Shown piece after piece: positions 8,761 through 17,352 of a DNA stretch of 61,834 nt. This DNA is from UBA7803 sp041686955 (GTDB lineage: Bacteria > Pseudomonadota > Gammaproteobacteria > Pseudomonadales > Azotimanducaceae): the NCBI GenBank assembly GCA_041686955.1, contig JAWLCV010000017.1, forward strand, positions 1 through 61,834. The letters run 5' to 3'. The translations under genes and the position numbers were made by a program. Under the pieces are notes generated by a model. It saw only the letters and a program-made list of their open reading frames with translations. It was not told the DNA's origin and did no database searches. Position 1 is the stretch's first letter. Each line of letters begins with the position of its first letter.

Positions 8761-9101
8761 GCGCGGTGCGGCTGTTGCTGGCCGTGAGCGGGCTGATCGT
8801 CTGGTCCAGCGGATTCGTCATGCTGTACGCCGTTTCGTCCATCGGCTGCGAGGCGGGCGTGCACCAGACGGACGTGCTGGGCGCTAACCTGCTGACGGCG
8901 CTGTTGTTCGTGGTGCTGATCGTGCATCTCGCGGTGCTCGCCGGCTTGCAGTGGCATGCGCTGACGCTCTGGCGGCGTGAACGCGGATCCGGCGGGTATC
9001 CGGCGTTCCTGGCGGCGCTGACGTGTCTGGTCACGGCGGCGGGACTGGCGGGAATGCTGGCGGTGGGATTGCCCGTGCTGATGGTGCCGCCTTGTGATTG
9101 A
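8757..9101 (+). CDS. small membrane protein of the oxidase operon
   Basis: A 114-residue protein with a GTG start whose GTGA overlaps the ctaD stop, so translation is coupled. It has three hydrophobic segments and the pattern W-S-S-G-F-V-M-L-Y followed by SIGCEAG (near residues 27-33), like the small unnamed proteins often found last in caa3 oxidase operons. It may be a small oxidase subunit or assembly factor. No cofactor ligand set is clear beyond one Cys and one nearby His. It is the genuine short gene inside a much longer open frame that otherwise only shadows ctaD. Confidence 0.65.
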   Translation: MSAVRLLLAVSGLIVWSSGFVMLYAVSSIGCEAGVHQTDVLGANLLTALLFVVLIVHLAVLAGLQWHALTLWRRERGSGGYPAFLAALTCLVTAAGLAGMLAVGLPVLMVPPCD

Positions 9102-9195
9102 GCGAGCGAGCCGAGCGGAGGTCGCGGGCGTCATCGGAAGGCGATAACATGCGCCGGGCCGCCGCCCATCACCGTCACAGAGGGATGGTTCACCG

Positions 9196-9846
9196 ATGAC
9201 CTCACCTACATTCGCACAGCCCGTGGCCTCGCGAGGGAGCGGGCGGCGGATACCCTGGTGGATGTTCGCGGCCGTGCTGGCGGGCGCGGGCCTGATCGTG
9301 GTGGTGAGCGCCGAGGTCTGGGGCACGGGTGTCGACGGGCGCCTTCACGCGGCGCGCTACACTGCCAGGCTGTCGTTTTTCCTATTCGTCACCGTGTTCG
9401 CCGCCGGTGCCATCGCTGCGCTCTTCCCGTCACCGGCCACACGATGGCTGAGACGGCAGCGGCGTTACCTGGGACTCTCCTTCGCTCTCGCCCACTATCT
9501 GCACCTGGCGGCGCTCACGTCGTTCTTCGTCGCGGCGGGCGAGGCGCCGGACACGGTGACCATCGTCCTCGGCGGTCTCGCCTTCCTGCTGATCGCTCTG
9601 ATGGCGCTGACCTCCAACGACCGATCCATGCGCGTCCTGGGGCCGCGGGCATGGCGGGCCCTGCACCTGGCCGGCGCCTACTACGTGTGGCTGGTGTTCA
9701 TGAACTCCTACCTCGGCCGTGCGCTGGGCGAGGCGCCGCCGGAGCCGCGGGTGATTTTCGTGATCACCGTGGCGCTGGGGTTCGCCGCCGCGGCGCTGCG
9801 AGCCGCGGCGTGGCTGCGGCGCCGTTCGGCACGGGGCGGCGAATGA
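9196..9846 (+). CDS. ferric reductase-like transmembrane protein
   Basis: A 216-residue protein with about six membrane helices. Histidines sit in LAHYLHLAAL and ALHLAGAYYVW, the spacing expected for the heme-binding helices of the ferric reductase/MsrQ-like family. The length also fits MsrQ-type proteins without a flavin domain. The gene lies 94 bases after the oxidase operon and overlaps the following acetyltransferase as ATGA. It may move electrons across the inner membrane; the partner is unknown because no MsrP-like gene is adjacent. The family is fairly sure, the function is not. Confidence 0.7.
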   Translation: MTSPTFAQPVASRGSGRRIPWWMFAAVLAGAGLIVVVSAEVWGTGVDGRLHAARYTARLSFFLFVTVFAAGAIAALFPSPATRWLRRQRRYLGLSFALAHYLHLAALTSFFVAAGEAPDTVTIVLGGLAFLLIALMALTSNDRSMRVLGPRAWRALHLAGAYYVWLVFMNSYLGRALGEAPPEPRVIFVITVALGFAAAALRAAAWLRRRSARGGE

Positions 9847-10334
9847 TCGACATCGTGGAGATGGATCAGCGGCTGCGGCCCGCCGCGGTCGGCTTCATGG
9901 CGGCACTGCAGGAGCACGAGCGCCGCCTGTCGCCGGACCGAGTGCCGGGACACGCGATGGCCGACGGTCATCTGGCGTATCTGGAGGATCAGTGCAGGGC
10001 GGCCGATGGGCAGGTGCTGATGGCTCTGCTCGGCGGCACGCCGTGCGGATTCGCGGTGGGGTTCACCGGCGCCTACGACGAGGGCGACCTCCACATCGAA
10101 CCGAGCCTGAAACGCTACGGCGAGATCACCGACCTGTACGTCGAGCCGGTGTATCGGCACCGTGGCGTGGCGCGGGCGCTGCTCGCTGCCATGGAAGCGC
10201 ACTTCCGCCGCCGGGGCCTCGCCAGCGTCCGGCTCAGCGTGCTGCACGACAACCTGGGCGCGCGCGGCCTGTATCAGTCGGCGGGTTACAGAGCGGCGGA
10301 TGTGGTGTACGCGAAGAACCTGGTGGAAGAGTGA
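9843..10334 (+). CDS. GNAT-family N-acetyltransferase
   Basis: A 163-residue protein with the acetyl-CoA binding pattern EPVYRHRGVARALLAAME (about residues 102-119) and the late strand-helix motif DNLGARGLYQSAGY, both typical of GNAT enzymes. The ATG overlaps the stop of the ferric-reductase-like gene and its own stop touches the start of the next gene, so it is in one operon with both. The acceptor substrate cannot be predicted. Confidence 0.8.
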   Translation: MIDIVEMDQRLRPAAVGFMAALQEHERRLSPDRVPGHAMADGHLAYLEDQCRAADGQVLMALLGGTPCGFAVGFTGAYDEGDLHIEPSLKRYGEITDLYVEPVYRHRGVARALLAAMEAHFRRRGLASVRLSVLHDNLGARGLYQSAGYRAADVVYAKNLVEE

Positions 10335-11074
10335 TGGGAGCGAGGTCGCTGTTCCGGGACATCGGATTCGGCGTCGCTCTCGTGGCGCTGGCGTCGTCCG
10401 CGGCGGCTTCCGGCTTCGATAGAGCCCGTGGTCTCATCGGCATCCTGCCGTTGACGGAAGTGTTCGGCGAGTATCCGTGCCAGCGCTTCGATCCGGAGGA
10501 GATACCGCTCTACCCGGCAGCGGAGGCACCGCAACCCATGGGTCGAATCGTGGTCCGGCAGGGATGGACCTTCCCGCCGGAGGGCGGCTGCTTCGGGCTC
10601 GAGGTGGCCGTGGTTCGAGCTGGCGCCGCGGGCGGAGACGAACGGCTACCGACCGTGGAGTTCGACTACGAGCAGCCGGGGGGCATCGTTCTGGCCCGGC
10701 GCGGGCGGTGGCACGAGATCGCCCTGTCCACGGGATCGGCGTGGGTTTCCGTGGACGACGGCCGGTTTCTGCCCGTCGAAGCCTTGCTGAAGGATCGCCT
10801 GACCTACGTTGGCGGAACCTGGCCCGTGGTGCTGTTCGATGCGCCGGGCGGAGTCGAGCAGACGACGCTGACGGGCGCGGCCGCTCGCCGGGAGTGGCCC
10901 GCAGAGGTTCTGAGCATCCGCGAGGCGGGGGATGAGCGTTGGATTCAGGTCCGCTTTCTGGAGGCGGACCCCTGCACGGGTGAGGCGTCCGTGCCGGGTG
11001 TCGAGACGGCATGGCTCCGGTTTTATGGCGACACCGGTCTTCCGGCCGTCTGGTTCCATTCCCGCGGGTGTTGA
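10334..11074 (+). CDS. secreted protein of unknown function
   Basis: A 246-residue protein with a clean signal peptide (hydrophobic stretch about 9-24, cleavage near ASSAAASG). The mature part has at least four cysteines, including EYPCQRF, GGCFGLEV, ADPCTG and the C-terminal RGC, which could form two disulfides in the periplasm. I recognise no family. It starts one base into the stop of the preceding acetyltransferase (TGATG), so it is co-translated. A possible lipid or cell-envelope role is only suggested by the neighbouring methyltransferase and glycosidase. Confidence 0.6.
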   Translation: MGARSLFRDIGFGVALVALASSAAASGFDRARGLIGILPLTEVFGEYPCQRFDPEEIPLYPAAEAPQPMGRIVVRQGWTFPPEGGCFGLEVAVVRAGAAGGDERLPTVEFDYEQPGGIVLARRGRWHEIALSTGSAWVSVDDGRFLPVEALLKDRLTYVGGTWPVVLFDAPGGVEQTTLTGAAARREWPAEVLSIREAGDERWIQVRFLEADPCTGEASVPGVETAWLRFYGDTGLPAVWFHSRGC

Positions 11075-11104
11075 TCCCATGAGCCGGCGAACGCGAGGAT
11101 CGGA

Positions 11105-11563
11105 ATGCGCGCCCTGGAGCTGAGGATACCTCCGCTGGCACTCACCGCGCTCTTCGGCGCGGCCGTGTACGCGTCCCGATGGACAGCGCGTGGCTCGGTG
11201 GCCGGGCCGTGGGTCGGGGCACTGGCCGTGGTGATCGCCCTGGCCGGGGCCATCGTTCTGGTCCTGGGCGTGGCGCAGTTTCGCCGCGCCGGCACCACGG
11301 TGGACCCCACCCGTCCCGAAGGAGCGAGCGACATGGTGACCGACGGCGTGTACCGCTACACCCGCAATCCCATGTACCTCGGAATGGCGGCGCTGCTGCT
11401 CGCCTGGGCCGTGTGGCTCGGCAGCCCCTGGGGCCTGGTGTGGGTGCCCGTGTTCGTGACCTATATGAACCGTTTCCAGATCGAGCCGGAGGAGCGCATG
11501 CTGCGGAAGAAGTTCGGGCCGCGTTTCGATGTCTACGCCGAGCAGGTGCGGCGATGGCTGTGA
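11105..11563 (+). CDS. isoprenylcysteine carboxyl methyltransferase-like membrane protein
   Basis: A 152-residue membrane protein with four hydrophobic segments. It has the family pattern DGVYRYTRNPMYLG (about 76-89) followed by EERMLRKKFG and YAEQVRRWL near the C-terminus, which in ICMT/PEMT-fold enzymes bind S-adenosylmethionine. Bacterial members are usually of unknown substrate. It overlaps the GH3 gene by ten bases, so the two are probably expressed together. Confidence 0.8.
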   Translation: MRALELRIPPLALTALFGAAVYASRWTARGSVAGPWVGALAVVIALAGAIVLVLGVAQFRRAGTTVDPTRPEGASDMVTDGVYRYTRNPMYLGMAALLLAWAVWLGSPWGLVWVPVFVTYMNRFQIEPEERMLRKKFGPRFDVYAEQVRRWL

Positions 11564-13647
11564 GAACCGTACCCGCCTTCGATGCCGACGCCGTTCATCG
11601 CGGCAACAAGGGGCTCGAGCTCGACTATAGGGAAGTGGCGGACGCGGTGGAGGGGCTGCTCGACGCCATGAGCCTCGAGCAGAAGTTCAACGAGATTCGC
11701 GGGCGCCAGCGCAGCCCCATCCAAGGGCTGTACTACGCGGGCGGCGACGAGTCCCTGGGCATTCCGCCGTTCAAGATGGTGGACGGGCCGCGGGGCGTGC
11801 GCGCCGGTCACGCCACGGCGTTCCCTGTGGCCATCGCGCGGGCCGCCAGCTTCGACGTCGAGCTGGAGCGGCGGGTGGGTCTCGCCATCGGCTGTGAGAC
11901 GGCGGCCAAGGGCGGCAATGTGCTGCTGGCGCCCACGGTGAATCTGCTCCGACATCCGGGCTGGGGCCGTGCCCAGGAGACGTACTCGGAAGATCCGCAT
12001 CACACCGGCGCCATGGCGGTGGCCTTCATCAGCGGCGCGCAGAACCACGTGCTCACCAGCCCCAAGCACTTCGCGCTGAACAATCTGGAGAACACCCGGT
12101 TTCAGCTCTCCGCCGAGATCGGCCTGCGGGCGCTGCACGAGGTGTACCTGCCCCATTTCGAGCGCTGCGTCCGGGAGGCGGCCGCGGCCTCCATCATGAG
12201 CGCCTACAACAAGGTCAACGGCGTCTACTGCGGGGAGCATCCGCTGCTGCTGACGGAGATCCTGCGTGAGCGGTGGGGGTTCCAGGGATTCGTGGAGTCC
12301 GACTGGATCCTCGGCACCCGTTCCACCGCCGCGGCGCTGAACGCCGGCCTCGACATCGAGATGCCCGCGCCGTACCGCTTCACCGACGAGGCGCTCGAGG
12401 AGGCGCTCGCCCGGGGGGAGCTGACGGAGCAGGTCGTCGATCGCAGCGTGCGCCGGATTCTCCGCCAGAAGCTGGCCTGGGGGCTCGACCGCCTGCCGGT
12501 TCCGGACGCCGGCGTGGTGGAGTGCGAGGCCCACGTGGCGCTGGCCCGGGAGGCGGCGGAGAAGTCGCTGGTGCTGCTGAAGAACGCGGCCGACGCGCTG
12601 CCGTTCGAGGATCGCGAAGGCTTTCGCCTCGCGGTGGTGGGGGACCTGGCCGATGCGGTGAATCTGGGAGACCGGGGCAGCAGTCACGTCACCTCGTCAC
12701 GGGTGACCACGCCGCTCGCGGGGCTTCGCGCGCTGTTGCGTCACGCGTCGGTCACCCACTTCGCGTCGGACGATCCACTGGATTCGCTGGAGGAGTTCGA
12801 CGCCACGGTGGTGGTGGCGGGCCTGACCTATCGCGAGGAAGGCGAGTTCATTCCCACCGCGCAGCAGGAGGCCGAAGGCGAGGCGCTGGCCCGAGGCGGC
12901 GACCGGGCGTCGCTGGCCCTGCCGGAGCCCCAGCGGCGACTCGTGGAGCGTGCCGCAGCGGCTTCCCGCACCACGGTGGTGGTGCTGCAGGGCGGCAGCG
13001 CCATCGAGGTGGAAGGCTGGCTCGAATCGGTGGATGCCCTGCTGATGGCATGGTACCCCGGCCGCGAAGGCGGGCACGCCATCGCCCGGGTGCTGTTCGG
13101 CGAGGCGAATCCGTCGGGCAGGCTGCCTGTGTCCTTTCCGAAGCACCTGAACCAGCTCACGCCCTGGGACGTGACGGCCCTCGAGGTGCCGCACGACCTG
13201 CTGCACGGTTACCGCTGGCTGGATCATCACCGGCTCGAACCGGAGTTTCCTTTCGGCTTCGGCCTGAGCTACACGTCCTTCCAGCTGGCGGACCTCCGCG
13301 TCCTGCACCGGAGCGACGGCTTCACCGCCACCGTTCGGGTGACCAATACCGGCGCGCGGGCGGGCGCCGCCGTGGTACAGCTCTACGCGAGCGCGGAGGA
13401 ATCTTCGGTATTCCGCCCGGTCAAGGAGCTGAAGGGCTTCGGCCGGGTCGAGCTGATTCCCGGCGAGACCGCCGATCTGGTGTTCGAGCTGGCGGACGAC
13501 GCGCTGCGTTACTTCGACGAGGCCGCGGGCGGCTGGCGGCTCGAGCCCTGCGGCTACCGGCTGCGGGTCGGCTTCTCGTCCCGTGACCTGCCGCTCGAGT
13601 CCCACTGGCGCTTCGACGGTTCGGGCTGGTCGGTCGTCGACCCATGA
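11554..13647 (+). CDS. glycoside hydrolase family 3 (beta-glucosidase-like)
   Basis: A 697-residue enzyme. The N-terminal barrel contains SPKHF (Lys171, His172) and the nucleophile region GFVESDW with Asp250 as probable nucleophile. It is followed by the GH3 alpha/beta sandwich and a C-terminal fibronectin-III-like domain starting near FGFGLSYTSF. No signal peptide is seen, so it is probably cytosolic. The ATG at 11554 overlaps the preceding gene; upstream in-frame codons are that gene's shadow. It likely cleaves short beta-glycosides. No sugar transporter lies beside it. The later GPH symporter at 52160 is too far away to link. Confidence 0.9.
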   Translation: MAVRTVPAFDADAVHRGNKGLELDYREVADAVEGLLDAMSLEQKFNEIRGRQRSPIQGLYYAGGDESLGIPPFKMVDGPRGVRAGHATAFPVAIARAASFDVELERRVGLAIGCETAAKGGNVLLAPTVNLLRHPGWGRAQETYSEDPHHTGAMAVAFISGAQNHVLTSPKHFALNNLENTRFQLSAEIGLRALHEVYLPHFERCVREAAAASIMSAYNKVNGVYCGEHPLLLTEILRERWGFQGFVESDWILGTRSTAAALNAGLDIEMPAPYRFTDEALEEALARGELTEQVVDRSVRRILRQKLAWGLDRLPVPDAGVVECEAHVALAREAAEKSLVLLKNAADALPFEDREGFRLAVVGDLADAVNLGDRGSSHVTSSRVTTPLAGLRALLRHASVTHFASDDPLDSLEEFDATVVVAGLTYREEGEFIPTAQQEAEGEALARGGDRASLALPEPQRRLVERAAAASRTTVVVLQGGSAIEVEGWLESVDALLMAWYPGREGGHAIARVLFGEANPSGRLPVSFPKHLNQLTPWDVTALEVPHDLLHGYRWLDHHRLEPEFPFGFGLSYTSFQLADLRVLHRSDGFTATVRVTNTGARAGAAVVQLYASAEESSVFRPVKELKGFGRVELIPGETADLVFELADDALRYFDEAAGGWRLEPCGYRLRVGFSSRDLPLESHWRFDGSGWSVVDP

Positions 13648-13678
13648 GTGAGGTCGGCCCAGGCCCCGGGGCGGCGTC

Positions 13679-14338
13679 TCAGCGCCTTGCCGCGTCGGCC
13701 ACCGCCCGGAAGATGATCAGGGCGCTTCGCTCCACGTCCCGATAAGACGTCCGAAAGCCCTCCAGCATCCACTGGGTGGCGATCTGGGTGATCGCGCCCA
13801 CCAGCCCGATGCTGGTCATGCGCCTGGCGCGACTCGAACCGGGACGGTTTGCGGAGAACAGACCCAGGCTGGGGTGCTCCATGAGTTGGGCCAGGTTGCG
13901 CACCGCCGTCTGGTAGCGGCGGTCGATGTCGGCGTTGACCCCGAGGATCTCGAGGAGCAGCACCCGCGCGTGCCGCTCGTCGTCGCGCACGAAGTGAAAG
14001 AAGGCGGCCAGCACCACCCGGACCCGCTCTTCGGGACCGTTCCTCGACGCCTGCAGGGCTTCGCGCAGGCGGGCGTCCAGCGCCTTCACCAGGGTGTCGA
14101 ACACGGCGGCGAGCAGCGCATCCCTATTGGCGAACGACTCGTAGAAGTAGCGTTCGGTGAGTCCGACCTCACCGCAGATTTCCTTGACCGAGGTGGTGCG
14201 GTAGCCCTTGGTGCCGAACAGCTCGAGCCCCGCCTCGATGAGCGCGGCACGCCGCCGGGTGACCCGGCTCTCGGAGTCTTCGCCCCGGTACGGGCGGCCC
14301 TTGCCCGGCCTGGAGACTTCCTTGTCTGTGTCCTTCAT
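13679..14338 (-). CDS. TetR/AcrR-family regulator
   Basis: A 219-residue protein. The N-terminal DNA-binding domain shows the TetR pattern AALIEAGLELFGTKGYRTTS then ICGEVGLTERYFYESFANRD (about residues 30-72). The C-terminal ligand domain is helical and unassigned. It is divergent from the secreted protein gene at 14536. The shared 197-base gap contains two related 18-base palindromes (14403-14420, 14433-14450) suited to a TetR dimer pair. It probably represses itself and the neighbouring gene; the ligand is unknown. Confidence 0.9.
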   Translation of the reverse strand: MKDTDKEVSRPGKGRPYRGEDSESRVTRRRAALIEAGLELFGTKGYRTTSVKEICGEVGLTERYFYESFANRDALLAAVFDTLVKALDARLREALQASRNGPEERVRVVLAAFFHFVRDDERHARVLLLEILGVNADIDRRYQTAVRNLAQLMEHPSLGLFSANRPGSSRARRMTSIGLVGAITQIATQWMLEGFRTSYRDVERSALIIFRAVADAARR

Positions 14339-14402
14339 GAGGGTCGGGTGGGAGGTGGGTGGCGGTCCGACATCTTAGTTCATAGTCCGGTGAATGGGAG
14401 TT

Positions 14403-14450
14403 TGACATGATCTCATGTCAGACGTAGGATTTCGACATGGGGGCGTGTCA
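14403..14450. promoter_or_regulatory. paired palindromic operator, probably for the TetR regulator
   Basis: Site 1 (14403-14420) is TGACATGATCTCATGTCA, with perfect 8-base arms. Site 2 (14433-14450) is CGACATGGGGGCGTGTCA, the same 18-base frame with weaker arms. Their centres are 30 bases apart, about three helical turns, so two dimers could sit on the same face. They lie between the TetR gene and the secreted gene it faces. Confidence 0.7.
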
Positions 14451-14535
14451 GTATTGGGAGATGCAGTCGTCCGCCCCCGGGGACCCAAACACACGGTTCT
14501 AGAGCTTTCGATCAGAAAGCGGGAGAGAGACACCT

Positions 14536-15645
14536 ATGAAGACTGCAACAGTTCGCGGCTGCCTCGCAGCGGCCGCGATGGCGTTTCTGACTTTTTCCAC
14601 GGCCCAGGCCCAGGAGCAGCACACCACGGTACGCTGGGGGCCGATCCACCTGCCCGCGGCCACCGCCGACGGTCCCGGTGAGGCCCACAACGAGATCGCC
14701 GGGGTTTCGGGCTTCTCGTCGTTCCTGCTGAGCCTGTACGCCAGCATCGCCGACTATCCGGTGACCAAGCCCTGCGAGGACTGCTACATCACCCACATCA
14801 AGCCCAACCTGGTGCTGGAGGACGGCACCACGGGCAACATGATGAACGGGCTGATGCTGCACCACGTGGTGAACTTCAACTACTCACGGCCCGACATCAC
14901 CTGCCGGCCCAACATCTTCAGCGGCCAGTCCATCAAGCGGCTCGGCGGCGTGGTGGGCGGCAACGAACGCTTCTTCGCGTCCGGCAACGAGCGCACCTGG
15001 GCCGACATCACCGACGGCTACGGCTACTACGTCGCCCCCGGCGACGACTGGGGCCTGGTGTACCACGTGATGAACATGCGGCCCGAGCCGCGCACGGTCT
15101 ACTTCGAGTACGAGTTCACCTGGGTGGACGCCAACGCCGAGAACCGGGATCGGGTGCGGCCGATCTGGGTGGACATCGACCAGTGCAACGATTCCGAGGT
15201 CACGGTTCCGGCGGGGTACTCCGACGTGGAGTGGGCCTGGCAGGCGGACCGTTCCCACACGGTCACCGACATGGGCGGCCACGTTCACGATTACGGCATC
15301 AGCATCGCCTGGCGCAATGAGAGCAGCGGCGAGACCGCGTGCACGTCGGTGGCCGGCTATGCCGAAGGGTCGACCTTCGCGCCGGTGGGCCCGGGGCTCG
15401 GCACGGATGACGCCCATCCGGTGTCGGCCAACACGGTCGCTTCCGACCCGCTGGGACTGGGCGGCTTCATGGGCACCATCTCGGACATGACCCTCTGCCG
15501 GAATATCGGCGCCGACGTGGACAAGGGCGACCAGATGAAGGCCCACACCCAGATCTACCGGCCGGACACCACCGACCACGACATGGGCATCATGGTCGGC
15601 TTCCTGGACGAGGACTTCTGCATCACCAACTTCTGGTGCTTCTGA
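14536..15645 (+). CDS. secreted SURNod19-like protein, possible copper site
   Basis: A 369-residue precursor with a signal peptide ending near AQAQ (26). It recalls the SURNod19 family and its actinobacterial relatives: LMLHHVVNFN (His109-His110), GNERTWADITDGYGYYV (150-166), MNMRPEPRTVYFEYEF, IWVDIDQC, MGGHVHDYG (His249, His251) and DMGIMVGF (Met350, Met353). HH, HxH and a late Met recall the ligand order of PHM-type copper monooxygenases; that is inference. Many cysteines (80, 83, 123, 217 and others) suggest disulfides. A GGGAGAG ribosome site precedes the ATG. A TetR-type operator lies upstream and a PDZ protein follows after a strong hairpin. The enzymatic role is unproven. Confidence 0.55.
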   Translation: MKTATVRGCLAAAAMAFLTFSTAQAQEQHTTVRWGPIHLPAATADGPGEAHNEIAGVSGFSSFLLSLYASIADYPVTKPCEDCYITHIKPNLVLEDGTTGNMMNGLMLHHVVNFNYSRPDITCRPNIFSGQSIKRLGGVVGGNERFFASGNERTWADITDGYGYYVAPGDDWGLVYHVMNMRPEPRTVYFEYEFTWVDANAENRDRVRPIWVDIDQCNDSEVTVPAGYSDVEWAWQADRSHTVTDMGGHVHDYGISIAWRNESSGETACTSVAGYAEGSTFAPVGPGLGTDDAHPVSANTVASDPLGLGGFMGTISDMTLCRNIGADVDKGDQMKAHTQIYRPDTTDHDMGIMVGFLDEDFCITNFWCF

Positions 15646-15656
15646 GGTCCTGACCG

Positions 15657-15695
15657 GGCGACCCGCGGGGCATCCCGCCCGCCCCGCGGGTCGCC
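15657..15695 (+). terminator. perfect 15-base-pair hairpin between genes
   Basis: Arms 15657-15671 and 15681-15695 are exactly complementary (GGCGACCCGCGGGGC and its complement) with a nine-base loop. It begins twelve bases after the secreted protein stop. There is no T run, so it may slow or end transcription, or protect the upstream mRNA, rather than act as a classical intrinsic terminator. Confidence 0.6.
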
Positions 15696-15719
15696 GCTCC
15701 AGCAATCGAGGAGTTCGTC

Positions 15720-16343
15720 ATGGGCAAGACGCTGACGGTGGTGGCGCTATTGGCCGGAGCGGGCCTCGCGGTCTACTGGTGGCTGCCGAGCCCGGCGGCT
15801 CCCGCCGCCACACCGGCTCCTTCGACGGAACCGGCCGAGAGATCTCGGCCGACGCCGGAGCGGGCGGAGACGCCGCACTCCGAGTCGGACGGGGCGGTGA
15901 CGACAGATGGCGCCGGCGGTCAGGCGCCGATTGCGGACCTCGATCCCGAGGAAGCGCGCCGTCGACAACGGCTTCTGGAGCTCGAGCAGGCGGCGGACGA
16001 GCGGTTCGAGGAGACGGTGGAACTGGACGGGTTGCGGGCCGAAGCGGTGCCGCCGTCCGTGCGCGATCTGTTTCAGACCATGACCCTGGAGCCCCACTTC
16101 GATCTGGATCAGGCCACCGAAGGTTACGTCAACGGCATGCTCATCGCCGAGCTCAGCGGCGCCAATCCGCTGGCCCAGGCCGGGTTTCGAGCGGGCGACC
16201 GCCTCACCCGATGGAACGGCCAGCCACTGGTGGATCCGGCGCAGATCGCCTACGCGATGCTGTCCCTGGGGGAGGAGTTCGAGGTCTGCGCCGAGCGTGA
16301 AGGCGGCGATTACTGCCGGATCGTCAGCCTCGGCAGCGGCTGA
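15720..16343 (+). CDS. PDZ-domain protein with N-terminal anchor
   Basis: A 207-residue protein. One hydrophobic N-terminal segment (about 4-22) is followed by a Pro/Ala/Thr-rich spacer to about residue 70 and a short charged helix. The C-terminal PDZ-like domain has GMLIAELSGANPLAQAGFRAGD then a ligand groove strand. The layout recalls GspC-type or other periplasmic PDZ adaptors, but no secretion genes are near. A GAGGAG ribosome site precedes the ATG. It follows the SURNod19-like gene across a strong hairpin and may share its promoter. The binding partner is unknown. Confidence 0.65.
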   Translation: MGKTLTVVALLAGAGLAVYWWLPSPAAPAATPAPSTEPAERSRPTPERAETPHSESDGAVTTDGAGGQAPIADLDPEEARRRQRLLELEQAADERFEETVELDGLRAEAVPPSVRDLFQTMTLEPHFDLDQATEGYVNGMLIAELSGANPLAQAGFRAGDRLTRWNGQPLVDPAQIAYAMLSLGEEFEVCAEREGGDYCRIVSLGSG

Positions 16344-16443
16344 GCGGGCGCTCGCGCCGCGGGTTTTCCACGGGATTGGCCATCGGGTAGCATCGAGGCG
16401 TCGGCGGCGCTGGCCTCGAGCGGGTTACGGCCCGGAGACCTCC

Positions 16444-17352
16444 ATGAAACCACCGCGGGAACAGTTTATTTCGGCCCAGCAGCGGATGCTCGATCGCCAC
16501 GGGGTGGTTGCGCAGTCGCGGTTCGTCTACGCCCCGTCGCTGCCTGGGCACGTCCACGTGCTGGTGAGCGGTGAGGGACCGGGGGTGGTGATGATCAACG
16601 GCATCGGCACCCCCGGCGCCATGTGGGCGCCGCTGATGAGCCGGCTCGAAGGGTTTCGCCTGCATGTCGTGGACCTCCCCGGCTACGGCCTCACCGACCC
16701 CGCGCCCGGCCTCGCCCGGGACCTGCGGCGCAACGCCGTGACGTTTCTGGAGGACGTCCTGAACGGGCTCGAACTGGATCGGCCGCCGTTCGTGGCCAAC
16801 TCCCTGGGCTCCCTGTGGACCCACTGGCTCGCGTTGGACCGGCCGGGGCGGGTGGCCGGCATGATCCACGTGGGCTGTCCCGCCACGGCACTCGGCACCT
16901 CGGCGCCGCTGCCCATGCGCCTGATGTCGCTGCGGCCCCTCGGCAGGCTGCTCACCCGGCTTCAGCCGCCGTCACCGCGGCAGGTGACACAGCTCGCCCG
17001 CATGGTGAAGGAGCACCCGCTCGAGCCCGAGCTGGTGGATCTGCTGGTGGCCACCGGGCGGCTGCCGGGGTTCCGTCCGACCTTTCTGGCCACGCTGAAC
17101 GCGCTGATCCGCCTGCGCGGCAGCCGCCCGTCGGTGCGCCTCACGTCCGAGCAACTGGCCCGGACCCGGCAGCCCACGCTGCTGATCTGGGGGCGGAGGG
17201 ACCCGTTCGGCTCGCCGGAGGTCGGGCGGCGGCTGGCGGACAGTCTGCCCCACGCCGAGCTCGAGATGGTCGATGCCGGGCATGCGCCCTGGTTGACCCA
17301 GGCGGACCGCATCGCGCCGCGGGCACGGGAATTCCTGCAGCGCGTGGCGTGA
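16444..17352 (+). CDS. alpha/beta hydrolase
   Basis: A 302-residue alpha/beta-hydrolase-fold protein without signal peptide. The oxyanion strand is VVMINGIGTPGAMW (48-61). The probable nucleophile is Ser120 in VANSLGS, where the first Gly of the usual G-x-S-x-G elbow is Ala118. The acid is the Asp of GRRDPF and the base the His of AGHAPW near residue 280. The start at 16444 places the protein right before the fold begins. It overlaps the following NUDIX gene as GTGA. Likely an esterase or related C-C or C-O hydrolase; substrate unknown. Confidence 0.85.
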   Translation: MKPPREQFISAQQRMLDRHGVVAQSRFVYAPSLPGHVHVLVSGEGPGVVMINGIGTPGAMWAPLMSRLEGFRLHVVDLPGYGLTDPAPGLARDLRRNAVTFLEDVLNGLELDRPPFVANSLGSLWTHWLALDRPGRVAGMIHVGCPATALGTSAPLPMRLMSLRPLGRLLTRLQPPSPRQVTQLARMVKEHPLEPELVDLLVATGRLPGFRPTFLATLNALIRLRGSRPSVRLTSEQLARTRQPTLLIWGRRDPFGSPEVGRRLADSLPHAELEMVDAGHAPWLTQADRIAPRAREFLQRVA

